Part shown: piece after piece, positions 31,701 to 41,242 of the stretch
Position numbering within the stretch: the stretch's first letter is position 1
How the letters are laid out: each line of letters opens with the position of its first letter
Source of the DNA: Oncomelania hupensis
Lineage: Eukaryota > Mollusca > Gastropoda > Littorinimorpha > Pomatiopsidae
Direction of reading: 5' to 3'
Length of the DNA stretch: 64,000 nt
NCBI GenBank assembly: GCA_036898135.1
Contig: CM072516.1
Span: forward strand, 20,016,693 to 20,080,692
Position numbers and translations under genes: made by a program
The notes under the pieces: model-generated
Told to the model about the DNA's origin: nothing
Databases searched by the model: none
What the model saw: only the letters and a program-made list of their open reading frames with translations

Positions 31701-33055
31701 AGACGGTGTTCAGAAAACATTCACATGTACTGACTGACCTACCTGGATACACGCCATTGGTAGAACACACGATGACGATGACAGTTGACCAACCGGTAAA
31801 TGTAAAGCAATACCCTCTGCCTTTTGACTCTGAGAAGATTGTCCAAGAGAAGGTTAAAAAAATGTTGGCAATGAAGATAATTGAACCATCATCTTCCCCT
31901 TTCTCATCGCCTGTTGTTCTTGTTAAAAAGAAGGACAAGACTGTCAGATTTTGTATTGATTTTAGACAGGTCAATAAAAATACACAGTTTGATAGTGAAC
32001 CAATCCCTGATATTGAGGCACTTTTTGCCAGTCTAAGAGACAAGTTTTTTTTCACAAAAGTTGATCTGTCGAAAGGTTATTGGCAAATCCCAATGGCTGC
32101 CAAAGATAAAGAGAAAACGGCCTTCCGTACACCTCAGGGCCTGTTTCACTTTCTCAGGATGCCTTTTGGGTTGTCGACAGCACCATCAACATTTGCTCGG
32201 ATGATGAGGAAGTTGGACTTGGAGAAGTTTTCCTCTATAAGTTTTTTTGATGACATTTTAGTCGCAACTGACACTTGGACTGGGAACTTGACTGCTTTGG
32301 ACCAACTGCTTACTGCATTGAACAAAAATGGTTTGACTGCTAGACCCAGTAAAGTTGAATGTGGTTTCCAAACCATAGATTTTCTTGGGCATGTAGTGGG
32401 GAACAATGAACTAAGACCTGAGCGGAGTAAAGTTTCTAACGTCTTGTCCGTTTCAATCCCTCAAACAAAGCGACAAATACGCGCATTTTTGGGACTTGTT
32501 GGCTTTTACCGACGTTACATCCCTCAATTCGCTTCTTTGTGTGCACCATTGACGGACTTGACAAAGAACAACTGTCCTACCAAAGTTAGTTGGAACCCTC
32601 AGTGTGAAAAATCCTTTGAGGCACTGAAACGTTGTTTGTCTAGTGATCCTGTTGTTGTTCTCCCTGATTTTGCAAGACCATTCGTTGTAAGATGCGATGC
32701 TTCCTCCACGGGCATAGGAGCAGTTTTGTTACAACAGCAGCTGGAGAATGCCGGTCTCCTACACCCAGTTCTGTATGCTAGCAGGAAGTTGTTAGACAGA
32801 GAGACTCGATATTCCACTGTTGAGAGGGAATGCTTGGCATTAGTGTGGGCCGTGGATAAATTCCACAGATACCTGTTTGGTAGACACTTTGTGATAGAGA
32901 CTGATCATTCGACTCTTTCTTTATTGAAGAAATCTGGTCAATCAAACAGCCGTTTATTGAGATGGTCTTTGGCTCTACAGGACTATGATTTTGATGTTTT
33001 ACCAATTTCTGGTTCCATAAATTTTGAGGCGGATGTTTTGTCCCGACTCACATAG
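28769..33055 (+). CDS. Gag-PR-INT-RT-RH polyprotein, Gmr1-type order
   Basis: 1428 residues without a stop. The order is: Lys/Glu coiled coil with an 18-residue tandem repeat (about 24-60), gag core about 95-270, CCHC knuckle near 337 (CFWCSQRGHMMYNC), protease DSG near 394, integrase HHCC about 573-620, integrase D near 645, D near 705, E near 740, C-terminal integrase domain, RT with FFDD near 1160, and RNase H with CDAS near 1309, ending ADVLSRLT. Unlike the array at the window start, RNase H is fused. The start at 28769 is only the first Met in frame; the real gag start is upstream at 28557. Closest kin in this window are 8610-12977 and 55771-58440. Confidence 0.92.
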   Translation: MQFEAEQKRLQSEHVLKQNQMEADLKLKEEEIRIKQDELKADLKLKEEEIKIKQDELKLRQLQLEEDTKHKQHEIELQHEKQKKKDEHFESSTQSKSRPKLPFFDDRQYDIESYLFRFENHANAVKWRKDDWASMLAACLKGKALSYYHEFMTSNPGKGYDDLVKHLLQRFLCTEEGFRVKFRSAKPEQAETFPAFLDRLRRYFTRWLELAGANNFADLIDLILREQLLQSCSEKLVTFIRESGCKTAAQMVETAERWREVHVKENVARSGLTSPLLANVGYINPKSRWTPRKSYDASKFTPESNIDNIIQNQVQPSSVPENANQRGTRSYRGRGRNCFWCSQRGHMMYNCPVKAQGHEKVNQASVGMSASNELPSQIQTCNGFVNGKEVLIMLDSGCTTVGIRRDLVRSDQILDEHMSVTLFNGQTVSLPLAQININCPYFTGSVKACIVENSVCDVILGKIPGSTFICADIAAAVQTRAQRKNEDKPFRPLLTAKVPQLDVTHDDLAKMQKDDISLQPCFDKVGRKNDDKRSTDSFVLRDGLLYRFVPGIKGEATWQLVVPTSLRESVLIAAHDGLFGGHMATNGTFKRIVPYFHWPGYHKDIKKYCTTCDICQKTFPKGRVQPAPLQNVPVIDVPFSRIAVDIIGPIKPLSERGYKYVLTCVDVATRFPEAIPLKTITSESVADALVQIFSRVGIPDEILSDQGSQFTGDTMREVLRLLSVSQLHSTPYHPQTNGLVERFNGTLKTMLKRLMADRPKDWDRYLTGALFAYREIPQSATGFAPFELLFGRVPKGPTRLLYEAWSGQAEITAVKTVSEYVQNLKQSLTEMVELAQKSVLDNANKQKVFKYKAPLRSFEVGTKVLVLLPSDTNKMLLRWKGPFPILKKTGNCNYLLDTGKGGEKVFHINLLREYLDRGNPQGVVPASIAVIQDSTSDGTIDYDVTKVVVGVVPTTQTETVDDIVYDTQLSDIHKSQAQTVFRKHSHVLTDLPGYTPLVEHTMTMTVDQPVNVKQYPLPFDSEKIVQEKVKKMLAMKIIEPSSSPFSSPVVLVKKKDKTVRFCIDFRQVNKNTQFDSEPIPDIEALFASLRDKFFFTKVDLSKGYWQIPMAAKDKEKTAFRTPQGLFHFLRMPFGLSTAPSTFARMMRKLDLEKFSSISFFDDILVATDTWTGNLTALDQLLTALNKNGLTARPSKVECGFQTIDFLGHVVGNNELRPERSKVSNVLSVSIPQTKRQIRAFLGLVGFYRRYIPQFASLCAPLTDLTKNNCPTKVSWNPQCEKSFEALKRCLSSDPVVVLPDFARPFVVRCDASSTGIGAVLLQQQLENAGLLHPVLYASRKLLDRETRYSTVERECLALVWAVDKFHRYLFGRHFVIETDHSTLSLLKKSGQSNSRLLRWSLALQDYDFDVLPISGSINFEADVLSRLT

Positions 33056-33564
33056 TTCTATATTATGCCCATGAATGCATTTTTTTATTTCCCCGCTTAT
33101 AATATTTGTCTGTGGATTTTTTGCTGCGTGCTATTGTTTTATGCTTGCAGTGCGGGGTATGCAGTAAAAGTGACTGGACAAAGGGAGACTATTTTTCATC
33201 ATCTTGTGATTGTGTGCTCTTGGACAATGACTATAATCAACTTTGGAGAGCTGGACACAGTGGAATTTCTTTAGTTATATATTATGTATATTTTTTTTTT
33301 TTTTTTTTAAAAGATGTATAATATTAAAATATGATTTTTGTATATGTATTTGTATGTTTATGGATCATTTTGGGAGTGTGAAGACCTTATAGGTTTGTTA
33401 ACCAGTGTGTTTATTATGTATCTCGCCCGGGAGAGTACATAAGGAATTAAATATACAGATTACTGAGTTAATCTTATATTTAAACATGAAATGGATATTG
33501 GCTGTTGTTGATTTATATATTAATCATGGGTAGTTCGGAAGAACTGCACAGCTTTCCAAGTATA

Positions 33565-33670
33565 GTGGGTGGGGGACTTCTGGCATTGTTCCATTAGTTC
33601 ACGACTATACTAGTTCGTGTTAATGTAGTGGGTGGGGGACTTCTGGCATTGTTCCATTAGTTCACGACTA
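33565..33670 (+). repeat. Two direct repeats of 43 bp, period 63, in the element 3' region
   Basis: GTGGGTGGGGGACTTCTGGC and the following 23 bases occur at 33565-33607 and 33628-33670. They lie between the pol stop and the polypurine tract. Function unknown. Confidence 0.85.
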
Positions 33671-33860
33671 CATGAGGGAGAAACATACTTGATTAATGAG
33701 TTTGGGGTTGAGGTATACTCAAAATTGTTCCATTCTGTTCTGTGGCGTTTATGTCCGTATAATTTCTAGATTGATGTTTCATCGTTTCAATTCCCATTCT
33801 TGATTTAGAATTTTAAGAAGGAAAAAAAAAACTTCCCTTTTGGGGTCCGTTTTTTTTTTT

Positions 33861-33877
33861 GACGGGGGAAAGGGTGG
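33861..33877 (+). promoter_or_regulatory. Polypurine tract of the second Gmr1-type element
   Basis: GACGGGGGAAAGGGTGG lies directly before the 3' LTR, where plus-strand synthesis would start. Confidence 0.75.
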
Positions 33878-34832
33878 TGTCACAGGCAGCATGTTATATA
33901 ATATTCTAATTCTGCGCCTGTGCCATTGGTGATTATTGGTCTTATCATCTTTGGTGGAAAAGACGTAAATAAAACAACCAACCATTGGTGATTCTTTGGT
34001 GATAGTTTATGATAGGAATTGATAGGGATGAAGAGGGTGGAAAAGATATCGGGTATTGCGCAGTAGTAACTGTAGCTTTGTCAATAATTATGTATACGGT
34101 CTCATGTGAGCGATAACGTATTTTGCGTGGAATTGCCAATAGTTACGGGACCTATATATAGACGTGTAAAGCTCATAAACGTTACGGATTTGAATGCGAG
34201 CGAGATAGGCCGAAGCAGACGAATTACATTTATAAACTTTTTCCATCATTGTAATATTTCTCTAAATTGTTTTGGCTGAAGTTAGGGCACAGTGAAGTGA
34301 ATATTTTGTGATAGGTGTTTTCCTCTAAATTTAATTGTAACAAAGTTAGTTTTGAAAGTTATAAATTATAATTGTGAATTGTAACTTTAATGCTTCAAAA
34401 CGTCTGCTTCGACACGTGTGTGTGAGAATTTATTATTTGGATAGTTTATTTGGTGTGTGAAGGTTGGTAGTGTTAATTTTGTTGGAGGTTTAGATTTCAT
34501 AATTTCTCTGAAAGAATTTTGCTTCTTGGTAATTGAAAGAACATATATTAATTACGTAGAATTTAAAGTTTGATGTAATAACGTTTGTGCAAACTATTTT
34601 ATACTTGTGTTACTGCGAATGAAAGAATCCGTCATAAATTAAGTTAGAAATTCAAGCAGGTGTTGTGTGAATTAATTGTTTCCTATAACTTCATTCTTCG
34701 CTGTCTCTATTGTCTGGTGTTGTCCAGCGTTCTGAGTTTTCAAACTTATTCTATTTATCTATTTTCCTTGTCGGTGCGTCTGGGACCGAATGCGGCTTCC
34801 GAACCTATGAGTCGGATAGCGGTGCTCGTGAC
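33878..34832 (+). repeat. 3' LTR of the second Gmr1-type element (955 bp)
   Basis: Matches 26790-27686, with an extra stretch of about 58-60 bp near 33934-33993 bounded by repeats of CCATTGGTGATT. It ends GTGAC without the final A of the other LTR. Confidence 0.85.
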
Positions 34833-35563
34833 CTCGCGCATTATGAAGCTGTGCTAAAACCAATAATTAATAAATTTGGTTTTCTTTTATGAAATAATTT
34901 AACGGTCATGGAAACAGCTTCCTGACAGCAGGAAGAATAAGAGAAAATGGAGAAAAAACAACTATCCTGATAATGGTTCAGAAAGTATGCATAAAACAAA
35001 CACAACCATGTATTTCAGCCATTTGGCATTTAATGTTTAATAAGCAAAAAGAAACACAATTAGCTAAAAGTGTCGAACTGTAAATAAACATGTAAAGATT
35101 CACTGACGCACTAGCTCTTGCACGGCTATGAAACGTCTGTAGTCCAGCCACTTGTTAACAGTAAATATCAAACATTTATTTCATCTTCCCTGTATCTAAT
35201 TCTAAACACTATATTAACTTAAATGTTTAAAACGTAGTACAGCTCTGATTAACTTAACAGTCCAAAGTTCACTGCGAGTGGTTCGTAGAATGGGTAGATC
35301 TTTTATGGATCTGTTCTGCTAATGTTCTTGATATTTGCTACTGTCTCGTCATTGGCCTGTTTGTTCTGGTTGGCCTAATGTTCGTTTTCAGGAGAGAGGT
35401 CTATAGCACAGTCCTTATAGACCAGTGTGTGTGCACTACTTCGGTAGCACTTAATTTGGTTGTTGAGGTGCGTTGCTGTGGTCGCCTGGTCTCATTTGTT
35501 GACTACTGAGCTATTGGAGCGCAGAGCTCTCGGCTAAATTTTTGCAGACCGAATGTCAGTGTT
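34833..35563. other. Unassigned spacer between two LTR elements
   Basis: AT-rich. I see no ORF, RNA gene or repeat border. Confidence 0.5.
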
Positions 35564-35794
35564 TGTAATGTTTATGAAAGCGAAAGTAAAACTATTGTAT
35601 TTCCGGTTCGTGTCTTACGAGATTTCAGTATTTATGTTTTTTCCCCTGCATGCTTTAGAAACAACGACTTTGTAACGGACACTCTCCTATTCTGCTCATC
35701 AGCCAGAATACATCTCAGAACCATCAACACACGAGTTGTGTTATTTGTTACGTTTGTTCTGTCAGTGTATTTTCTCTCCACCTCAAACACTACA
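35564..35794 (+). repeat. 5' LTR (231 bp)
   Basis: TGTAATG to CACTACA. Repeated at 40328-40558. Confidence 0.92.
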
Positions 35795-35797
35795 TTT

Positions 35798-35815
35798 TGG
35801 CGACGAGGATTAAAC
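35798..35815 (+). promoter_or_regulatory. Primer binding site
   Basis: TGGCGACGAGGATTAAAC, three bases after the LTR. The first 11 bases fit the complement of a tRNA-Ser 3' end (CCTCGTCGCCA), from memory of that tRNA. Confidence 0.55.
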
Positions 35816-35882
35816 AGTTGTGATTTTTTCCAGTGTAATATCCAGTGTTTTCGAGTTAGATCCAGATTTAGATCTGTGTGAC

Positions 35883-36350
35883 ATGTCCGACATGGCATTA
35901 CCTGCATTTGAGAAATTCTCTGTGCATCCTGGGGAAGCAAACGCTGGTGTTAGGTGGAAAAAGTGGATTTCCAAGTTGGAAAATTTGTTGCTTGCTCTCA
36001 ACATCACCGCTGATTGTCGCAAGAAAGCACTTTTACTGCACTATGGTGGCGACGATGTGTTTGACATTTTTGAGTCGTTTTCTGATGAACAGAAAGGCGT
36101 AGGAGCAACAAGGAATGGCCAGCCAAACGAGTACGAGATACTCAAGAACAATCTTTCGGAATATTTCACTCCGAAGAACATTTCCTTCGAGACGTTCAAG
36201 TTCCGACAAATGAAACAAAACCATGAGGAAAGCATCGACTCATTCTACACACGTCTACGAATACAGGCAAGTCTTTGTGAATTTCATGACAATGATGCCG
36301 AATTGCTCTCGCAAATAATTCTAGGTTGTTCATCCACCCGAGTGCGTTAG
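35883..36350 (+). pseudogene. Gypsy gag, N-terminal part
   Basis: ATG 35883 (MSDMALPAFEKF). The gag core is seen in WKKWISKLENLLLAL, YEILKNNLSEYFTPK and FKFRQMKQNHEESIDSFYTRLR. A TAG at 36348-36350 ends it, and the same frame continues as KALKDNLTLKQTMDEARAFE, the normal follow-on of this gag type. Confidence 0.85.
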
Positions 36351-36356
36351 AAAGCC

Positions 36357-37013
36357 TTGAAAGATAATCTGACACTGAAACAAACAATGGACGAAGCTCG
36401 TGCATTTGAACTATCGGAACGTAGGGCCATTGAAATCGAAAATGCAAGTAGCAGTACTGCCGATGCAACGAACGCCGTCAGCACAGAGCAGCGACAACGA
36501 CAACGATTCCGTCGTAGTGGTCAACCTAGTAATCAAACCCAACGACGCAGTGTGGGTCAGTCTGGCGACTCATTTCGTCATGGCCACAATTCACGCCGTG
36601 GTGATTCCGTTCCCCGTCGTGACAACAATCGTAGTAGTACCCCATCAAACAGCCATTCATCGCAGAATAGTCATTTTACCTGCCGATACTGTGGTGGTCA
36701 TTGCTCTCATCGTAATCGATGTCCAGCACGTGGAAAAATATGCCTCAGCTGTCACAAAATCGGACATTTTGCACATGTCTGTGAAACAACACGCCGCAGA
36801 AACCAGGTCAGGTCAGTTCATTTTCCCTGTGTCCCTGATGACATTACATATGATGATGATGACAGTAATCCAAGTCATCAGAGTGTCTTAACACTTGGCA
36901 AGAGATCCAATAACCACGTGGTCAAAATAAATGTTGGTGAGAAAAGCGTGCCTTTTGTCATTGACACTGGAGCATCTGTGAATGTGATCACCATGTCAAC
37001 TTTCAAGACCTAG
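36357..37013 (+). pseudogene. Gypsy nucleocapsid and protease
   Basis: Same frame as gag. Basic Arg/Ser/Asn-rich stretch, two zinc knuckles (CRYCGGHCSHRNRC, CLSCHKIGHFAHVC), then the protease active site VIDTGASVNVI near its end. A TAG at 37011-37013 cuts the protease. Confidence 0.85.
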
Positions 37014-37091
37014 GGTCAACATAAACTATACAACCCTTGTCCATTTATCTACCCTTATGGTTCAAACAAGCCCCTTCCTGTAAGGGGTTAT

Positions 37092-38591
37092 ATGCTCAGC
37101 ACCCTGTCTTACAGAGAAAAGTCAATGAACACAAAATTATATGTTGTAGACACAGATGTCAAACAAGCATGCAATATACTCAGTGGTGAGACTGCTGAAG
37201 CTCTCAACATAATCGTGTTTGCTCAGTCAGCAAATGCGATGCCCTCTGACATTCCCAGTCAGTTTCCTGCCCTATTTGATGGGAAAGTTGGCAAGATTAA
37301 TGGTGTCCTCATCAAACTTCATATTGATGAAACTGTACAACCAGTTTCACAGCGTCACGGGCGCATCCCTTTCCACGTCCGCGCTGATGTGGAAAAAGAG
37401 TTGCAACGTCTAGAACAGGACATCATAGAAAAAGTGAACGAACCAACACCTTGGGTGAGCCCTGTCGTCATAGTACCAAAGAAAACCGGTGGCGTGCGAC
37501 TTTGCGTAGACATGAGACAAGCTAACAAAGCCATAAAGCGAGAAAAACACCCCATGCCGACCCTTGATGATCTAATTCACGAGCTGAATGGATCAACAGT
37601 TTTCAGCAAACTAGACTTATCAAGCGCATATCATCAACTGCAACTTCACCCAGACAGCAAATACATAACAACTTTCTCTACTCACCTTGGCCTCCGACGG
37701 TACAAGCGACTGTTGTTTGGTGTGAATGCTGCTGCAGAAATATTCCAGAATGCCATTGCAGAACTGTTATGTGACATTACAGGTGCCAAAAACCTGAGTG
37801 ATGATATTATTGTTCATGGCGCAACCCAACAAGACCATGATGCAAGCTTACAAGCAACCCTAGCCAAGCTGCAAGCCAGCGGAGCAAAACTCAACCATGA
37901 CAAGTGTCTCTTTTCTGTCAGCGAGCTCATTTTCTTTGGTCATGTGTTTGGAAAATATGGCATAGCTCCTGATCCTGAGAAGATCCGAACCATAACCGAG
38001 ACCAGTCCGCCAAAAAATCCCTCCGGGGTCCGCTCATTCCTCGGCATGACCCAGTATGTTGCCAGATTTATCCCTGGATATGCAACAATCACAGAGCCCT
38101 TGAGACGACTTACCAGGAAAGATATAGCATGGAAGTGGAGTACATCACAGCAACAAGCATTTGAGATTCTGAAACAGTCTCTTACTGCAGCTCATGTCAT
38201 GGCTTACTTTGACCCCAACAAGCCAACCGAAATTATCGTTGATGCTAGTCCAGTGGGTCTTGGAGCAATTCTCACTCAAGATGGCAAGCCTGTATGCTAT
38301 GCGAGTCGTGCACTCACGGACACTGAAAAACGATACTCTCAAACAGAACGAGAGATGATGGCTGTTGTGTTTGGTGTTGAACATTTTCACCTCTACATCT
38401 ATGGTTCAATCTTCAAGGTTCGCACCGATCACAAACCACTGATTGGCATCCTGAAAAGTCAGAAACCAACCACTGCCCGCATCGAGCGACTACGCTTACG
38501 CCTTGCACCGTACCAGATGGACCTAGAGTATCAGCCTGGCAAAGATGACATGAATCCAGCTGATTTCATCAGCAGACACCCAACCACTTAG
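37092..38591 (+). pseudogene. Gypsy reverse transcriptase and RNase H
   Basis: The frame is open from just after 37013; the first Met is 37092. RT blocks are KKTGGVRLCVDMRQANKAI, FSKLDLSSAYHQL, LLFGVNAAAEIFQ and the catalytic NLSDDIIVHG (LSDD in place of YxDD). RNase H shows IIVDASPVGLGAIL, EREMMAVVFGVEHF and TDHKPLIGIL. It ends HPTT before TAG 38589-38591, with integrase continuing in frame. Confidence 0.88.
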
Positions 38592-38630
38592 CCCAAGAGA
38601 GAAAATGCATCAGAAGCGTACATCAGCTAC

Positions 38631-39608
38631 GTGGCAAAACACTGCATTCCTCAAGCGATGACATCAGATGAAGTGAAAGAAGCAACGCATCGTGACCAAA
38701 CCCTGCAGAAAGTGATGACTGCCATACAGACTGGACAGTGGCATGATCGAGACATTGTTGCTTATGACCGTTTCAAAGATGAAATTTCAGCCTATGATGG
38801 TCTACTCTTACGTGGTCATCGAATCATCATCCCAACAGGCCTTCAAGCCAAAATAATCACTCTAGCGCACCAATCGCACCAAGGCATCGTCAAGACCAAA
38901 CAACTCATCCGAGAAAAAGTGTGGTTCCCTGGCATAGACAAACAAGTAGAAACGGCTGTCAAATGCTGTATCCCATGCCAAGCATCCTACCCTAGTCCAG
39001 AACAGAGAGATCCAATCATTCCTACTTCTATTCCCTCCGAGCCCTGGTACTCTGTTGCTGTTGATTTCGCAGGACCTTTTCCCTCAGGTGACTATCTCTT
39101 AGTTGTGATCGACGAGTACAGTCGTTATCCTGAAGTCAGTGTAGTCACGTCTACATCATCCAGAACTGTCATTCCACATCTTGATGAAATCTTTGCTCGA
39201 CATGGAATCCCAGCTGTTGTGAAAACTGACAACGGTTCCCCATTCAACAGTACGGACTTCCATAACTTTGCAAACCAGTTTGGATTTCATCATCGCAAAA
39301 TAACACCATTATGGCCTGAAGCCAATGGTGAAGTAGAACGTTTCATGAAAACAATAAACACATTTGTCAGAACCTCACAAGCTGAGAATGTCAACTGGAA
39401 GAGTCAACTATATCAGTTCCTCAGACAGTATAGAGCTACACCACACAGCTCCACCAAGATTTCACCGATCGAATCCTCGACAGGACGCAAAATGCGTTCA
39501 GGCCTACCTGAAATCCCTCCTTTCCGGCAATTTGATCAAGCACCCGCATCACTCCAGTTCCGCATGAAATTGAACGACCAGAGCAGCAAGCAGGAAATGA
39601 AGACATAA
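38631..39608 (+). pseudogene. Gypsy integrase
   Basis: HHCC finger (HQSHQGIVKTK through CIPCQ) and the core with D in AVDFAGPF, D in KTDNGSPF and E in ANGEVERFMK. The frame ends TAA at 39606-39608 within the C-terminal part. No ATG is needed, as it belongs to pol. Confidence 0.87.
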
Positions 39609-39642
39609 GCTGATACAAAACGTCACACCGCTTACTCCAAGA

Positions 39643-40044
39643 TTGTTGTTGGTGACACTGTTGGTTAAACAGCGAAAGGTCAACAAACTCACACCGCCCT
39701 TTGATCCCAAACCGTTCACCGTCACAGAAAAGAAGGGAAGCATGATCATTGCTCAACGTGGTTCACATCGAATTGTCAGAAATTCGTCATTTTTTAAACG
39801 TGTACCAGTTTCACCTCAGAAGAAGGAAGAAGACGACGAAGATGACGATGAAGATCACATCCAACGATCTGAGACAAATCCCGAAAAAGATGTTCCTCCG
39901 ACTCTGCAACGATTTGAAATGCCGATTGCGTTGCCCGAACAGTGCCCGACACTTCAACCCTTAGGCAGCGAACATATTCCACCATCACGACCTGTCCGCA
40001 ATCACCACCCGCCCGCTTACTTGAAGGACTATGTACTACAGTGA
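39643..40044 (+). pseudogene. Gypsy integrase C-terminal tail, shifted frame
   Basis: LLVKQRKVNKLTPPFDPKPFTV and GSMIIAQRG are the usual end of this integrase type, but they lie in a different frame from 38631-39608. An acidic stretch (EEDDEDDDED) and a Pro-rich end ending in LKDYVLQ follow. This shows a one-base frameshift near 39630-39660. Confidence 0.8.
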
Positions 40045-40067
40045 ATTGACAATTCCAAACATCACAC

Positions 40068-40073
<6 letters not shown>

Positions 40074-40141
<68 letters not shown>
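40074..40141. repeat. (CA)n microsatellite
   Basis: About 34 CA units in the 3' untranslated part of the gypsy element. Confidence 0.97.
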
Positions 40142-40145
<4 letters not shown>

Positions 40146-40312
40146 CACAATTTAATAGCAAACGAAACAAATCATTCTACTGAAGAAAAAAAAAATCGGA
40201 CACTGTGGAAGACTAACTGTACTTTGTATAATTTGAAGACAAAAATTTTGAATGTGCCTAATAATAATGTTTTTAAAAAATAATCACGTTTGAAAATATA
40301 TAGTTTCTATTT

Positions 40313-40327
40313 AAAGGTAGGGAGGAA
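40313..40327 (+). promoter_or_regulatory. Polypurine tract
   Basis: AAAGGTAGGGAGGAA lies directly before the 3' LTR. Confidence 0.75.
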
Positions 40328-40558
40328 TGTAATGTTTATGAAAGCGAAAGTAAAACTATTATATTTCCGGTTCGTGTCTTACGAGATTTCAGTATTTATG
40401 TTTTTTACCCAGCATGCTTTAGAAACAACGACTTTGTAACGGACACTCTCCTATTCTGCTCATCAGCCAGAATACATCTCAGAACCATCAACACACGAGT
40501 TGTGTTATTTGTTACGTTTGTTCTGTCAGTGTATTTTCTCTCCACCTCAAACACTACA
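40328..40558 (+). repeat. 3' LTR (231 bp)
   Basis: Same ends as the 5' LTR and followed by the GTGTT duplication. Confidence 0.92.
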
Positions 40559-40563
40559 GTGTT

Positions 40564-40952
40564 GACTCTCAGTGGTTTAGCTCCTGCATCGGACCAAGCC
40601 TGCTAGTCTGCAAAACATAAGACGAGTTTCTGCAACGCCTTGTTTAAAAAGGGTGTGCAGAGCATCTCACTGTTGGCAGAAACAGCCCTCAGTCATCGCT
40701 CCACTTTTAGAGATAAGTGACAAACAATCTTCTATGTCCGTGGTCCACTGGAATCTCCAACATAAGTCCTATACATAGACATCTTGGCTAAAATAACACA
40801 TGGAGAAGTAATTAATAATATACACATTCTCCGCTACAGCCACTGGTCTGCAATAATACGAATGGGAGAAACAACATTTGGACAGTAGGGGATACCTCCT
40901 GGTGGAGAAACTGGTCGCGTGTGTCAGCCACGTGGTCAAGCAAAGTTTGACT
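40564..40952. other. Unassigned spacer
   Basis: No supported gene. Part near 40900-40952 could still be diverged tail of the LINE copy that follows. Confidence 0.4.
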
Positions 40953-41242
40953 AACATTCCCTGATTGTTTCGCTCAGTGTCAAACCAGTCTCGAATGTTG
41001 TCCTCCCACCTCTTTTTCGGTCTCCCTCTTCTTCTACCTCCTTGCACTGTACCTTGCAGGATGGTCTTTGCAAGATCTGGTGATCTGGTGACGTGGCCAT
41101 ACCATCGGAGTTTACGTTTTTTCACCACTGTGAGCAGGTCAACGTGTTGTCCAATGGCTTGTGTGATGGTCTGTCGGACTTCGTCGTTGGTGATGTGCTG
41201 GGTATAGGAAATGCCCAGAAGTCTTCCGTAGCACCTCATCTC
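40953..41242 (-). pseudogene. RTE-like LINE fragment, ORF 3' part
   Basis: The minus strand encodes MRCYGRLLGISYTQHITNDEVRQTI, KKRKLRWYGHVTRSPDLAKTIL and GGRRRGRPKKRWEDNIRDW, matching the C-terminus of 47980-51084. It stops at ATCTC 41238-41242, where a solo LTR is inserted, and resumes at 43378. Confidence 0.85.

Larger units (their letters stand above)
26790..34832 (+). mobile_element. Second Gmr1-type Ty3/gypsy element, nearly intact
   Basis: LTRs at 26790-27686 and 33878-34832 flank a leader, gag-pol with integrase upstream of RT, a 3' region and a polypurine tract. LTR ends are TGTCAC and GTGAC(A). The LTRs differ by about six substitutions plus one 58-60 bp insertion in the right one. 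No 5-bp target duplication is visible (TGCAG left, CTCGC right), so one end may have been rearranged. Confidence 0.9.
35564..40558 (+). mobile_element. Complete Ty3/gypsy element, 231-bp LTRs, TSD GTGTT
   Basis: LTRs 35564-35794 and 40328-40558 differ at three positions (about 1.3%). GTGTT lies on both sides (35559-35563 and 40559-40563). PBS, gag, protease, RT-RNase H, integrase and polypurine tract follow in the common order. All main domains are in one frame, interrupted by stops at 36348, 37011, 38589 and 39606, with a later frameshift, so the copy is dead. Confidence 0.93.

Noticed and set aside
39794..40138. Cys/Val repeat frame over the CA run
   Set aside because: Encoded by the dinucleotide repeat; no real protein.
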